IMG/VR virus record: IMGVR_UViG_3300031331_000002 | Coordinates: 1 to 46,720 of that record | Length of the DNA stretch: 46,720 nt | DNA from: a virus | Strand: one strand, 5' to 3' | In this document: in pieces, positions 31,930 to 38,666 of the stretch | Position numbering within the stretch: position 1 is the first letter of the stretch | Layout: each line of letters begins with the position of its first letter | Notes under the pieces: model-generated | Database searches by the model: none | What the model saw: the letters and a program-made list of their open reading frames with translations, nothing else | Told to the model about the DNA's origin: nothing | Made by a program: the position numbers and the translations under genes

Positions 31930-33146
31930 TGTCCTAACCTTTCTATATTTTTTGAAATAGAAGAAATGCAATCTTCTACATATTTCAATATTTTCAATGC
32001 TTCATTACTATTTACCTCTGGCGCAGAAATAAAACTTAGTTTTTCAACATAGTTCTCAAGCTTTTCTTTATCGCCTGCCTGTTCAAGCCTAATGCGCTCG
32101 GCCTCTTGTCGTTCCTGTTCTTCGCGCTCAGCTAACTCCTCGGCCATGGCCTTCATCTCGGCACGCTCACTTTCCTCTCTCAGTTTGCGTATCTCCTCGT
32201 CCTTACGCGCTCTCTCTGCCTGCTCCAATGCCTCGCGCTTCTCGCGCTCTTTACGTGCCACCTCCTCGGCGGCTTTGCGCTCGGCCTCCACCTTAGCCAT
32301 CTCCTCAGCCATTTGTCGCTCGCGCTTCTCGCGCTCTCTGCGTGCCACCTCCTCGGCGGCTTTGCGCTCGGCCTCCACCTTAGCCATCTCCTCAGCCATT
32401 TGTCGCTCGCGCTCCTCGCGCTCTCTGCGTGCCACCTCCTCGGCGGCTTTGCGCTCGGCCTCCACCTTAGCCATCTCCTCAGCCATTTGTCGCTCGCGCT
32501 CCTCGCGCTCTCTGCGTAGACGCTCATTCTCAGCGGCCATCTTAGCGCGCTCCTCGGCCTCGGCCTTTTCCCTAGCTACCCGTTCTGCCTCAGCGGCCCG
32601 CTCGCGCTCAAGTTGCATCTCGTAAGCCTGACGGTGCATATCAACCATACCGTCAAACTCATCGTCTGGAATGCCTTCCAGGTCCATGAACTTTGTGTCA
32701 ACACCAAACGGTGCGAGTATTCCCTCTCGTTCTTTTCTGAGCTGAGCCTTGCGCTCCTCTTCATCTTTGCGTATCTGTTCAAGGCGCGCCTCTTCTTTGC
32801 GCTTGGCGAAAGTTTCTTTTTTGAGGAGATCCTCCTCTACTGGTTTGGTCGTGTCTGCAACGAGGCGATAGGTCTCATCGATAAACTTTCCCTCTTTGAT
32901 GATTGGCTCTTTGAGAGCTTTTTTTGTCTTCTCTGCGTTGACCCGAATGGACTTCAACTCCAAGCGGGTTTTACGCGCCAGTTTCATCTCATCCACTTGG
33001 GATATGTCGGTAATCTCAAGCCCTTCTACCTTTTCCGCGCAGGCGTTTACCGCCTCGAAGAGAGGCTCAAACTCAACCCAAATTTCTTTCGCTCTATGGA
33101 TTTCAATCCCAGTCTTTTTAACAACATTCTCTATTGCATTTTTCAT
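31926..33146 (-). CDS. Long coiled-coil protein with three 29-residue repeats
   Basis: 406 residues. The N-terminal part (about 1-165) is a folded region of the kind found upstream of phage recombination genes. Residues about 170-360 are almost entirely Arg/Glu/Ala coiled coil, including three near-identical 29-residue units (213-299). A short C-terminal domain follows. The 29-residue period is one more than a multiple of seven, so the coil must contain a phase shift. It precedes the exonuclease and ends inside its start region; it may organise the recombination complex. Function unknown. Confidence 0.7.
   Translation of the reverse strand: MKNAIENVVKKTGIEIHRAKEIWVEFEPLFEAVNACAEKVEGLEITDISQVDEMKLARKTRLELKSIRVNAEKTKKALKEPIIKEGKFIDETYRLVADTTKPVEEDLLKKETFAKRKEEARLEQIRKDEEERKAQLRKEREGILAPFGVDTKFMDLEGIPDDEFDGMVDMHRQAYEMQLERERAAEAERVAREKAEAEERAKMAAENERLRREREERERQMAEEMAKVEAERKAAEEVARREREERERQMAEEMAKVEAERKAAEEVARREREKRERQMAEEMAKVEAERKAAEEVARKEREKREALEQAERARKDEEIRKLREESERAEMKAMAEELAEREEQERQEAERIRLEQAGDKEKLENYVEKLSFISAPEVNSNEALKILKYVEDCISSISKNIERLGQ
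32250..32510. repeat. Three tandem 87-bp repeats within the coiled-coil gene
   Basis: Each unit encodes 29 residues (for example MAEEMAKVEAERKAAEEVAR). The DNA is nearly identical between units, with the same block recurring at 32286, 32373 and 32460, so expansion or gene conversion was recent. Copy number may vary between isolates or be collapsed by assembly. Confidence 0.85.
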
Positions 33147-33340
33147 TTTTTCTCCTTTGTTGTCCCTTCCAACAACTTTTCAAGCTCTCGGTTGGCCTCC
33201 TCAGCGGAAGCCAAGACCTTGTCTATTTCTGCGTTGATATCTCTTAGACGATTTTCCACCGCAGATCTTTGGGCCTCAAGTTGGTAGAACCTTTCCCGGT
33301 TTTTTTTCAGCACCTCAGACCACCAGTTTTCTTTATCCAT
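33143..33340 (-). CDS. Small coiled-coil protein
   Basis: 65 residues from the ATG at 33340 with GGGAGTG upstream. Almost wholly helical with heptad character (FYQLEAQRSAVENRLRDINA). A longer frame from 33400 lies in the neighbour. Likely a small partner of the next coiled-coil protein. Confidence 0.55.
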   Translation of the reverse strand: MDKENWWSEVLKKNRERFYQLEAQRSAVENRLRDINAEIDKVLASAEEANRELEKLLEGTTKEKK

Positions 33341-33524
33341 CGCTTTCACTCCCAGGGATATACGGCTCGACTTCCCATCCCCCATTTGGGAAGGATTCAA
33401 TACCGAACATATTGGCCGCCGTCATCGTGTCGTGGAGCTCGTCACAAATATGATTGACCACCATCACCATCATAGCTTGTGGTAATTTTCTCCAGTCAGT
33501 GATCCTTAACCTGTATTTTGTCAT
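33333..33524 (-). CDS. Small unknown protein
   Basis: 63 residues; its start overlaps the preceding stop as ATGA. Contains LPQAMMVMVVNHICDEL, an amphipathic helix. Function unknown. Confidence 0.45.
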   Translation of the reverse strand: MTKYRLRITDWRKLPQAMMVMVVNHICDELHDTMTAANMFGIESFPNGGWEVEPYIPGSESDG

Positions 33525-33730
33525 TTTACACCTTTTGCAGGTATTTCAAAACCTGTGATTTGAGACAAGTGAAAAACTTGCTCTTCAGTCAAAACATTAT
33601 CAAATGGAAAATTTAAACACGTGCACTTTTTGTGCGACAGGTGAACCCACATGCAGGTATGGCTGAATTTTCCGTTGAACTTCACGTCATGAATATGCTC
33701 GAATTCTATGTACGGATACGGATTTTGCAT
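33521..33730 (-). CDS. Small unknown protein
   Basis: 69 residues from the ATG at 33730, preceded by GGGGA at good spacing; an ATG 24 bases upstream lacks this. Two Cys and several His (HTCMWVHLSHKKCTCLNF) could bind metal. Function unknown. Confidence 0.45.
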   Translation of the reverse strand: MQNPYPYIEFEHIHDVKFNGKFSHTCMWVHLSHKKCTCLNFPFDNVLTEEQVFHLSQITGFEIPAKGVK

Positions 33731-33778
33731 TTCTATTTCCCCTTTTATTTTCATTTCTAACTTTTCATCAAAACATCC

Positions 33779-33794
33779 ACGAACTTAAGTTCGT
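33779..33794. repeat. 16-bp perfect palindrome after the first early gene
   Basis: ACGAACTTAAGTTCGT is its own reverse complement and lies immediately below the DUF262-like stop. It could be an operator or a short mRNA hairpin controlling the rest of the early operon. Confidence 0.5.
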
Positions 33795-33796
33795 CG

Positions 33797-34321
33797 TTAT
33801 TCTCTCTCTTTGTCCAGGAGCGCCCTTACCCTCTTCAACTCCCCTTCAGTGTGGACAACCCCACCTGAATTCAATTCCAAATACCATACCAACACCTCTT
33901 CTCTTGTCTTCAGGTCATTGATATGGAAATTGAATGCCGGTCTCATCCAATTCATTTTATCTGCAAAATCGCCGAGATAATTCCTTCCAAAAACAGCAAG
34001 CCTGTTACCCATAAATTCCCTCACTGCTGTGAGGCGTTGCAAACCGTCAACCAAGACAAATGGTCCGCCAAAATCACGCATCCAGCCAGCGCAATTAAAG
34101 CACACATCCATCCCTGACATGCCACCCCTTAACCCGTATTCGACATATGCAACCTGCTGCCCCTTTGTCCAGACATGACCGCGTTGAAAATCCGGATTTA
34201 GCTTCAGAGATGCCCCACAACCATATTTGTAATGATCGATTTGACTCTCGATATTGGACCACCCGGCATTGACATGATATTCCCCTCTCCCGGTGAATTT
34301 CTTTATTTCTGAAAATTTCAT
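33797..34321 (-). CDS. DUF262/ParB-like protein, first early gene
   Basis: 174 residues from the ATG at 34321; the frame could begin at 34381 but that start has no ribosome site. It carries the DUF262 marks LNPDFQRGHVW (QRG, about 46-48) and VDGLQRLTAVREF (DGLQR, about 92-96). DUF262 is the ParB-like nucleotidase domain found in GmrSD-type restriction and related defence proteins. Here it stands alone as the first gene below the control region, suggesting an immediate-early role, perhaps anti-defence or host takeover. The target is unknown. Confidence 0.7.
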   Translation of the reverse strand: MKFSEIKKFTGRGEYHVNAGWSNIESQIDHYKYGCGASLKLNPDFQRGHVWTKGQQVAYVEYGLRGGMSGMDVCFNCAGWMRDFGGPFVLVDGLQRLTAVREFMGNRLAVFGRNYLGDFADKMNWMRPAFNFHINDLKTREEVLVWYLELNSGGVVHTEGELKRVRALLDKERE

Positions 34322-34351
34322 CTTAGTTTTTAACTTCCTTTTAAAAATATC

Positions 34352-34370
34352 CTCCGACCGCCCCGGAGGA
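34352..34370 (-). terminator. Hairpin with U-tract in the early leader (attenuator candidate)
   Basis: CCTCCG (34352-34357) pairs with CGGAGG (34365-34370); on the minus strand it is followed by ATATTTTTAAAAGG. Placed just upstream of the first early gene, it could attenuate or control early transcription. Confidence 0.45.
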
Positions 34371-34451
34371 GTGGGCAACATTTACCAGCATGCTCAGAGA
34401 CCACATGATGGACCACCCTTCCAGGCGGCACGGGGGATACACCCTCTAGCC

Positions 34452-34488
34452 CCGCCCAAGCCTTTGACAGCCGGGGCGGGCGGGTTTT
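34452..34488 (+). terminator. Terminator-like GC stem with T-tract
   Basis: CCCGCCC pairs with GGGCGGG (two registers on the right side) and the plus strand continues CGGGTTTT. No plus-strand gene ends here, so it may be an element of the structured control region rather than a gene-end terminator. Confidence 0.4.
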
Positions 34489-34729
34489 GATGCCTCAGTA
34501 AGTGGACCCGAAACCATTGCAGTCTGCTATCCACAGATAGAGCGCGCGCAAACAGACCAGCGCCGCTTGTGTTGCCCCCCCGTCACGTTTGACCGAAACG
34601 GGGAGATCGGGTCATCTTTTAGGCCACCCCGCATATGGCCCGAGACCTCGCGCAGTCTCGATACTGGAGAATGTGACGATGCTCCAGCTCACCGTCGAGG
34701 CGGTATTTTTGTACGGGGTATCCCCCATG

Positions 34730-34928
34730 GGAGCGCTGCCTACCACGCTCCTGCCCCCCACCGGATTTGAACTCGGAAGGGGGCGGGCACTGTGAGCCGT
34801 GCCGTGCCCGAGCACCACGCGTCCGGCTCATGGGGGTACTGCTCGCATTGAGGCACCCGTGGACGCGCGGACCGCTGTATAGTCCCAGCGGTAGGACCGG
34901 ACCACCCCGCGAGAGTTGATCTCGCGGG
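34730..34928. ncRNA. Chain of GC-rich hairpins, possible structured RNA
   Basis: Successive stems: GGAGCG/CGCTCC (34730-34751), CCCCC-CCG/CGG-GGGGG (34755-34783), CGGGCAC/GTGCCC G (34784-34810), CGCGTCC/GGACGCG (34818-34867), CCGCTG/CAGCGG (34872-34891), and CCCGCGAGA/TCTCGCGGG with a 5-base loop (34906-34928). No ORF here looks coding. A minus-strand transcript from the TATAAT near 35042 would carry it as a long early leader. Which strand is expressed cannot be told from sequence. Confidence 0.5.
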
Positions 34929-35041
34929 ATGGACGGCAGTGGTTGAACAGTTTTGTTTTTTTTGCCACTCGGTCGGTTGCTGCCAATTCCCGACCGCAAT
35001 TGGGATACCATGCAAAGCCCGTGCCATTGTGACCCTTGTCT

Positions 35042-35047
35042 ATTATA
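35042..35047 (-). promoter_or_regulatory. Possible early promoter -10 (minus strand TATAAT)
   Basis: Perfect TATAAT on the minus strand in the divergent control region. The hexamer 17 bp upstream does not resemble TTGACA, so activity may need an activator. It would start transcription towards the structured leader and the early operon. Confidence 0.45.
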
Positions 35048-35098
35048 GTGATATCATTAACTAGTGCCGCACATAACCCGCAGTTTAGCAAATTCAGC

Positions 35099-35112
35099 TT
35101 GCAGATCTGCAA
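35099..35112. promoter_or_regulatory. 14-bp perfect palindrome, operator candidate
   Basis: TTGCAGATCTGCAA, about 50 bp upstream of the minus-strand -10 element, between the two divergent operons. Confidence 0.45.
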
Positions 35113-35117
35113 CATTA

Positions 35118-35183
35118 AAAAACATAATGATTTTGCACACATAGCTCCGTAAAATTTCACGCAAATCCTAAAAACATAATGAT
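35118..35183. repeat. Two identical 14-bp direct repeats
   Basis: AAAAACATAATGAT occurs exactly at 35118-35131 and 35170-35183, 52 bp (five helical turns) apart. Likely binding sites for one regulator. Confidence 0.5.
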
Positions 35184-35243
35184 AACAAATACATACGTTT
35201 TTTCACTTATGAAATATCGATTTCACCCACACTGTACAGGTAT

Positions 35244-35281
35244 TTACACATGTTAGTGTTTTCAACCACTTACGCATGTTT
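35244..35281. repeat. Direct repeats TTACRCATGTT before the plus operon
   Basis: TTACACATGTT at 35244 and TTACGCATGTT at 35270, 26 bp apart. The second copy overlaps the place of a -35 element for a weak TATGCA -10-like hexamer near 35298. Probably activator sites for the plus operon. Confidence 0.45.
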
Positions 35282-35346
35282 GCATTTTGGCACGGTGTAT
35301 GCAATGCTCTAGGGCATGGACGGCAACACAACAAAAGGAGCGTGAA

Positions 35347-35664
35347 ATGACAAACGAAATGAAGGTTTTATCGAACAATAACGGAAGCTTTCTATTGGAG
35401 AATCAGTCCGCAGAGGACGAGGCCATCGCGTACTACGAGAAGCAGGGATGGACATTCGAGGACGATGGCACACGACGCCTGAACTGCGGTGATGACTGCC
35501 TATATACCGATGTTCGCGAGATCGGATATGATGAGGCAGAGGATATCCAGATGTTACAGGTGTCATACCTGCTCCAAGTAGGAGGCGGTCGATATGAAAA
35601 AATCGAGCAGGTAGGACGATTCCAGGGAGGTGAGCTTATAGGACGGTTCGAAGACGTAGAGTAG
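35347..35664 (+). CDS. Acidic unknown protein, first gene of plus operon
   Basis: 105 residues from the ATG at 35347, preceded by AAAGGAG. Highly acidic with two Cys (LNCGDDCLYTDV). The fold looks beta-rich. No family recognised. As the first plus-strand gene beside the early control region it could be a regulatory or anti-host protein. Confidence 0.6.
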   Translation: MTNEMKVLSNNNGSFLLENQSAEDEAIAYYEKQGWTFEDDGTRRLNCGDDCLYTDVREIGYDEAEDIQMLQVSYLLQVGGGRYEKIEQVGRFQGGELIGRFEDVE

Positions 35665-35684
35665 AGAGCTCGCGCCCCCTCGCT

Positions 35685-35701
35685 GCCCGCCACAGGCGGG
35701 C
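35685..35701 (+). repeat. 7-bp hairpin before the second plus gene
   Basis: GCCCGCC-ACA-GGCGGGC, followed by GGGGAGG and the strong AAAGGAG of the gene at 35733. Resembles the orphan leader at 18121-18182. Confidence 0.5.
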
Positions 35702-35732
35702 GGGGAGGTGACACGAACAAAGGAGAAAGACG

Positions 35733-36020
35733 ATGAAATCAAAGTTTTGTTATTTTTATACGGCGAACAGATCGCCGTCCAATTGGGTTGATAGGGCGGA
35801 CTACCACGGCGAGGAGTATGGGGGGTTTGTCCGGCGGCTGTCTGTGGAGGAGCTCCCGAACTGGGCCGAGGAGCTTTGGGTATCCTACGCCGGAGACAAA
35901 TTGATATGTCGGGACGACGAGATTGGGTTCGCGGCATATATCGGCGAAAATGCCAAAGCCGTTGTCGCGAAAATCAGGCGGACACATCAAGAAGTCGCTG
36001 ACTGCCTGTGGGCGCTATAG
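35733..36020 (+). CDS. Unknown protein of plus operon
   Basis: 95 residues, with AAAGGAG before the start. Trp/Tyr-rich N-terminus (FCYFYTANRSPSNWVDRADY) and a helical end (AKAVVAKIRRTHQEVADCLW). Function unknown. Confidence 0.6.
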   Translation: MKSKFCYFYTANRSPSNWVDRADYHGEEYGGFVRRLSVEELPNWAEELWVSYAGDKLICRDDEIGFAAYIGENAKAVVAKIRRTHQEVADCLWAL

Positions 36021-36045
36021 GCGGCGAGCACAGAGGAGTAAGAAG

Positions 36046-36219
36046 ATGGACGAAACAGCCTTAGCGGCAATTACAAATTTCCTCCCCGGTGTTAGCACCG
36101 GTATTGTAATTAGCAGCCTTTTCGGTATCGGTATGGGCCCAGCACTTTGTGTTAGTTTTGGGCTTTTGGTAATCGCTGTTGTCGGTATTTTCATTGCCGA
36201 CAAAGAGAGAAAAGATTGA
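36046..36219 (+). CDS. Two-helix membrane protein, holin candidate
   Basis: 57 residues from the ATG at 36046, preceded by AGAGGAG; a longer frame from 35923 is in the neighbour. Two hydrophobic segments (about 8-28 and 31-51) separated by a short Gly-Met turn, with a charged end KERKD. Size and topology fit a small class II holin. The transglycosylase at the end of the same operon supports a lysis role. The membrane protein at 38348..38665 is the rival holin candidate. Confidence 0.55.
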   Translation: MDETALAAITNFLPGVSTGIVISSLFGIGMGPALCVSFGLLVIAVVGIFIADKERKD

Positions 36220-36251
36220 TAAAATGTATTCAGTATATGTGAGGAGAAAAA

Positions 36252-36797
36252 ATGAAAATGAAAACTCTAATCCTGATATCCCTCATACTGGCAGGGTGCG
36301 TGCCCGTCCTGCCGAGAGTATGCGACGGGAATGTCTGCGGTGTCAGCGGGCCGGTCTCGTATGATGGGGAGACCACCATGTTGATCACCGCCGCCCATGT
36401 GGTCAATAAATCCGATGGTCTCGTGGTCGTAAAAATGCCCCCCTACCACTACCTCGGCCGCCATAGCGTGAGCGGCCACGTTGTGGCCCTGGACCGCTGG
36501 GATGACGTGGCCATGGTGATAGTCCCCGGCCGGGTTGGGCGTCCATACCAGCCGTGTAAATCCCCTCCAGAGGTGGGGGATGAAGTCATGATCTACACCG
36601 GCCGTTCTGTAGGTTTTACCCGTTCCAGGCATGAGCGCCGGCGCGGGATAGTGACGGCCGTCGACGGGACCAAGGTCATGACCAACATCCACCTCTACCC
36701 AGGGGATAGCGGCTCACCCCTCTACCGTGGTCGGTGCCTGGTCGGCATCGGACTACGGTTTGACGGTTCAAATTCGGTTTTCAGGAGGATTAGATGA
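36252..36797 (+). CDS. Trypsin-like serine protease lipoprotein
   Basis: 181 residues with the signal MKMKTLILISLILAGC and lipobox LAGC (Cys16), so it should be anchored to the envelope. The trypsin-fold triad is complete: ITAAHVV (H49), LDRWDDVAMV (D85) and YPGDSGSPLY (S153, with the oxyanion glycine). At 165 mature residues it is a compact form. Phage-encoded trypsin-like lipoproteins are unusual. It may degrade surface or periplasmic host proteins, or act in exclusion or lysis. GAGGAG precedes the start and its stop overlaps the DnaJ-like start. Confidence 0.85.
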   Translation: MKMKTLILISLILAGCVPVLPRVCDGNVCGVSGPVSYDGETTMLITAAHVVNKSDGLVVVKMPPYHYLGRHSVSGHVVALDRWDDVAMVIVPGRVGRPYQPCKSPPEVGDEVMIYTGRSVGFTRSRHERRRGIVTAVDGTKVMTNIHLYPGDSGSPLYRGRCLVGIGLRFDGSNSVFRRIR

Positions 36798-37456
36798 ATA
36801 TCCATGAATATTTCTGTCTAGGAGATGGTTTTACGAGGGTAGATCTTCTAAAAGCATATCGGAGGTTGGCGTTCGAAAAACATCCAGATACTGGTGGCAG
36901 TGAGGACGAGTTCGATGAATTGCAAAAACGATATGAGGAGGCGATGAATTTTGCCAATGTAGGTAATGTAGATATCGACAGAACAACATCTGATGGTACT
37001 AAATTATCGACGCTGGGGAAAGGTCTTCCTTTAACGATATCTGCAAAGACGTGTGATGTCTGCGGGGGGAATGGGTATGTGGAGTATAGGGATATAAGAA
37101 AAACACGTTCAGAACATTGTAAGCCATGCGATGGTTCTGGTTTGTTATTTTATCCGTGCAAAAAATGCGATGGTTCTGGTAAATATGGATATGGAGAGTG
37201 TTTTCTATGCGGAGGAAGTGGAAGGTTTTATCCAAAAAGCAAGCGCCCTCCTGTGATATTTCAACGTCTAAATTATATTCCTGGCACGAAAGTTTTAGGC
37301 ATAAATTGTAGGGTTTGCGGTGGTTATGGAACGCATGATGTGGCGAGCGAATATACATATACCTATGGTGTGTGCAAAAATTGTGAGGGGAAAGGTGAAG
37401 TAAGAATTTACAATCCTGTCATTCCTAGAGGATTTTTGGCTAATACTTTAAGATAA
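36794..37456 (+). CDS. DnaJ-like co-chaperone with six zinc motifs
   Basis: 220 residues. Residues 1-55 form a J domain with the HPD motif (EKHPDTGG, 30-32), which stimulates Hsp70. After a linker come six CxxCxGxG motifs at 87, 109, 122, 136, 172 and 194; bacterial DnaJ has four. The substrate-binding C-terminal domains of true DnaJ are absent. It would recruit host DnaK to phage proteins or remodel host proteins. Overlaps the protease gene as ATGA, so the two are made together. Confidence 0.85.
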   Translation: MNIHEYFCLGDGFTRVDLLKAYRRLAFEKHPDTGGSEDEFDELQKRYEEAMNFANVGNVDIDRTTSDGTKLSTLGKGLPLTISAKTCDVCGGNGYVEYRDIRKTRSEHCKPCDGSGLLFYPCKKCDGSGKYGYGECFLCGGSGRFYPKSKRPPVIFQRLNYIPGTKVLGINCRVCGGYGTHDVASEYTYTYGVCKNCEGKGEVRIYNPVIPRGFLANTLR

Positions 37457-37473
37457 GAAAAGATGAGGATTAA

Positions 37474-37674
37474 ATGAAAACTAAAGAAAGGGTTTTGACA
37501 GCCCTAAAACAATATCAAAAAGATAATCTCGGTCAGGCCCCGAGCTGCCAGAATATCGCCGATGTCATCGGCATAAACCGTGTTACTGTTTGGCAACATC
37601 TTACAAATATGTACAACGCTGGTATACTCAAACGGGTTAGGGATAAGTTCGTTTGGGTGGAGAATCAAAAATGA
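37474..37674 (+). CDS. Small winged-helix DNA-binding protein
   Basis: 66 residues. GQAPSCQNIADVIGINRVTV resembles the DNA-binding helices of LexA-type winged helix domains, followed by the wing AGILKRV. No protease domain is present, so it is a stand-alone regulator, perhaps acting on the nearby repeats. GAGGATT precedes the start. Confidence 0.7.
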   Translation: MKTKERVLTALKQYQKDNLGQAPSCQNIADVIGINRVTVWQHLTNMYNAGILKRVRDKFVWVENQK

Positions 37675-37880
37675 CTAAAAAATATCCGACCCCGACGGTT
37701 CCGGGATGGTACTGGATGAGGACCCATAAGAAAACCATTGTGATGGTAGATTACCCAGAGGGGGAAAGCTCTCATGAATTATACATGTGGGGCATCGAGG
37801 TGGGTGGCGGTAAGGTCTCAAGCCTCAGAGGCATATGGGGACCGCGAATCAAGGAATGGAAACCGGAGGAGAATGAATGA
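37671..37880 (+). CDS. Small PGWY-type protein
   Basis: 69 residues from the ATG at 37671, overlapping the previous stop as ATGA. TPTVPGWYWMRT resembles the P-G-W-Y start of small phage proteins of the DUF551 kind. Function unknown. Confidence 0.55.
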   Translation: MTKKYPTPTVPGWYWMRTHKKTIVMVDYPEGESSHELYMWGIEVGGGKVSSLRGIWGPRIKEWKPEENE

Positions 37881-38344
37881 CCAATCTATCAGCATTCATT
37901 TTGTCATTGATCGTGCTGGCACCAAACCACGAGCTTGTACGCCATCCTGAGCTACGCGCTGAGGTTGCCGGATACTTCATGTTGGCCGGGGAAAAATACA
38001 ATCTAGAGCCGTCTCTGTTAGCCTATTGGGCATGGCGTGAAAGTTGGTTTCAGGTAGACGCAGTAGGAACACGAGGAGAGATAGGGTATGCTCAGGCCCA
38101 TGGCAAGGCTCTGAAAACATGCATAGCCGCTGGTCTGGACATCAAGACTCGTGAGGGTGGCGCGCATTGTATCGGCCTGTTACTCGACATGGGGATGAGA
38201 ATGTGCGGTGGTCTCGAACGCGGTGCCCGCTGGTACGCCTCGGGAAGTTGCCGTGGGTCGGTTAGGACAAAAAAGAAAATAAAAGATCGCCTGCATAGCT
38301 GGCGTAGAAAGTGGAATATATTGGTAAGAAGGAGAAATGATTGA
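37877..38344 (+). CDS. Lytic transglycosylase (endolysin candidate)
   Basis: 155 residues. A hydrophobic start (MTNLSAFILSLIVLAP) could be a signal or signal-arrest sequence. The SLT-type core has SLLAYWAWRESWFQVDAVGT with the catalytic Glu (in RES) and then GEIGYAQAHG, followed by a Cys-containing helical part. The C-terminus is strongly basic. It would cleave peptidoglycan during lysis. It is the last gene of the operon and meets the late genes tail to tail. Confidence 0.8.
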   Translation: MTNLSAFILSLIVLAPNHELVRHPELRAEVAGYFMLAGEKYNLEPSLLAYWAWRESWFQVDAVGTRGEIGYAQAHGKALKTCIAAGLDIKTREGGAHCIGLLLDMGMRMCGGLERGARWYASGSCRGSVRTKKKIKDRLHSWRRKWNILVRRRND

Positions 38345-38347
38345 GAT

Positions 38348-38665
38348 CTACCAACTGACAGTAATACCCGCAGCGCTAAGAGCGGCAAGTACTATAGGTA
38401 TGAGTATACGAAGCCATGTAGGCGAGTTTGCTATGGCCGCAGGCATGCGTGAGACTCTATTTACTTTTTCATTTTCTCTGTCATCTTCCCTAGTAACCGC
38501 AGCCACGCCTTTTGCCAGTGCTTTTTGATACAAAAGGCAAGCCTGTACGTGCCCGTCCAACCCGTTTTTGACGGCAAGCTCCACATCTGATTTCGTTGGT
38601 AATTTTGAAACCCTTGCAGATAACCTATCGATAGAACCCATAATTAATTGTGTACTGTCGTCCAT
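38348..38665 (-). CDS. Small C-terminally anchored membrane protein (XhlA-like)
   Basis: 105 residues. A helical N-terminal two thirds (DSTQLIMGSIDRLSARVSKL) is followed by one membrane helix near the end (LRILIPIVLAALSAAGITV). This XhlA-like shape is common in holin-associated proteins. It is the last gene of the late operon and faces the endolysin. Confidence 0.6.
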   Translation of the reverse strand: MDDSTQLIMGSIDRLSARVSKLPTKSDVELAVKNGLDGHVQACLLYQKALAKGVAAVTREDDRENEKVNRVSRMPAAIANSPTWLRILIPIVLAALSAAGITVSW

Positions 38666-38666
38666 T

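Noticed and set aside
32092-32625. Plus-strand open frame of 177 codons rich in Ser/Arg/Ala
   Set aside because: Shadow of the repetitive coiled-coil gene on the other strand.
34725-34860. tRNA-like segment on the minus strand (GTTCAAATCC and a GAGC/GCTC D-arm-like pair)
   Set aside because: The T-stem does not pair, the anticodon stem would have a 13-base loop and the acceptor stem is mismatched; better explained as separate hairpins.
34567-35160. Several GC-rich open frames of 65-130 codons on both strands
   Set aside because: Overlapping in many frames, no ribosome sites, odd Pro/Arg/Gly composition and strong RNA-like hairpins; judged non-coding.
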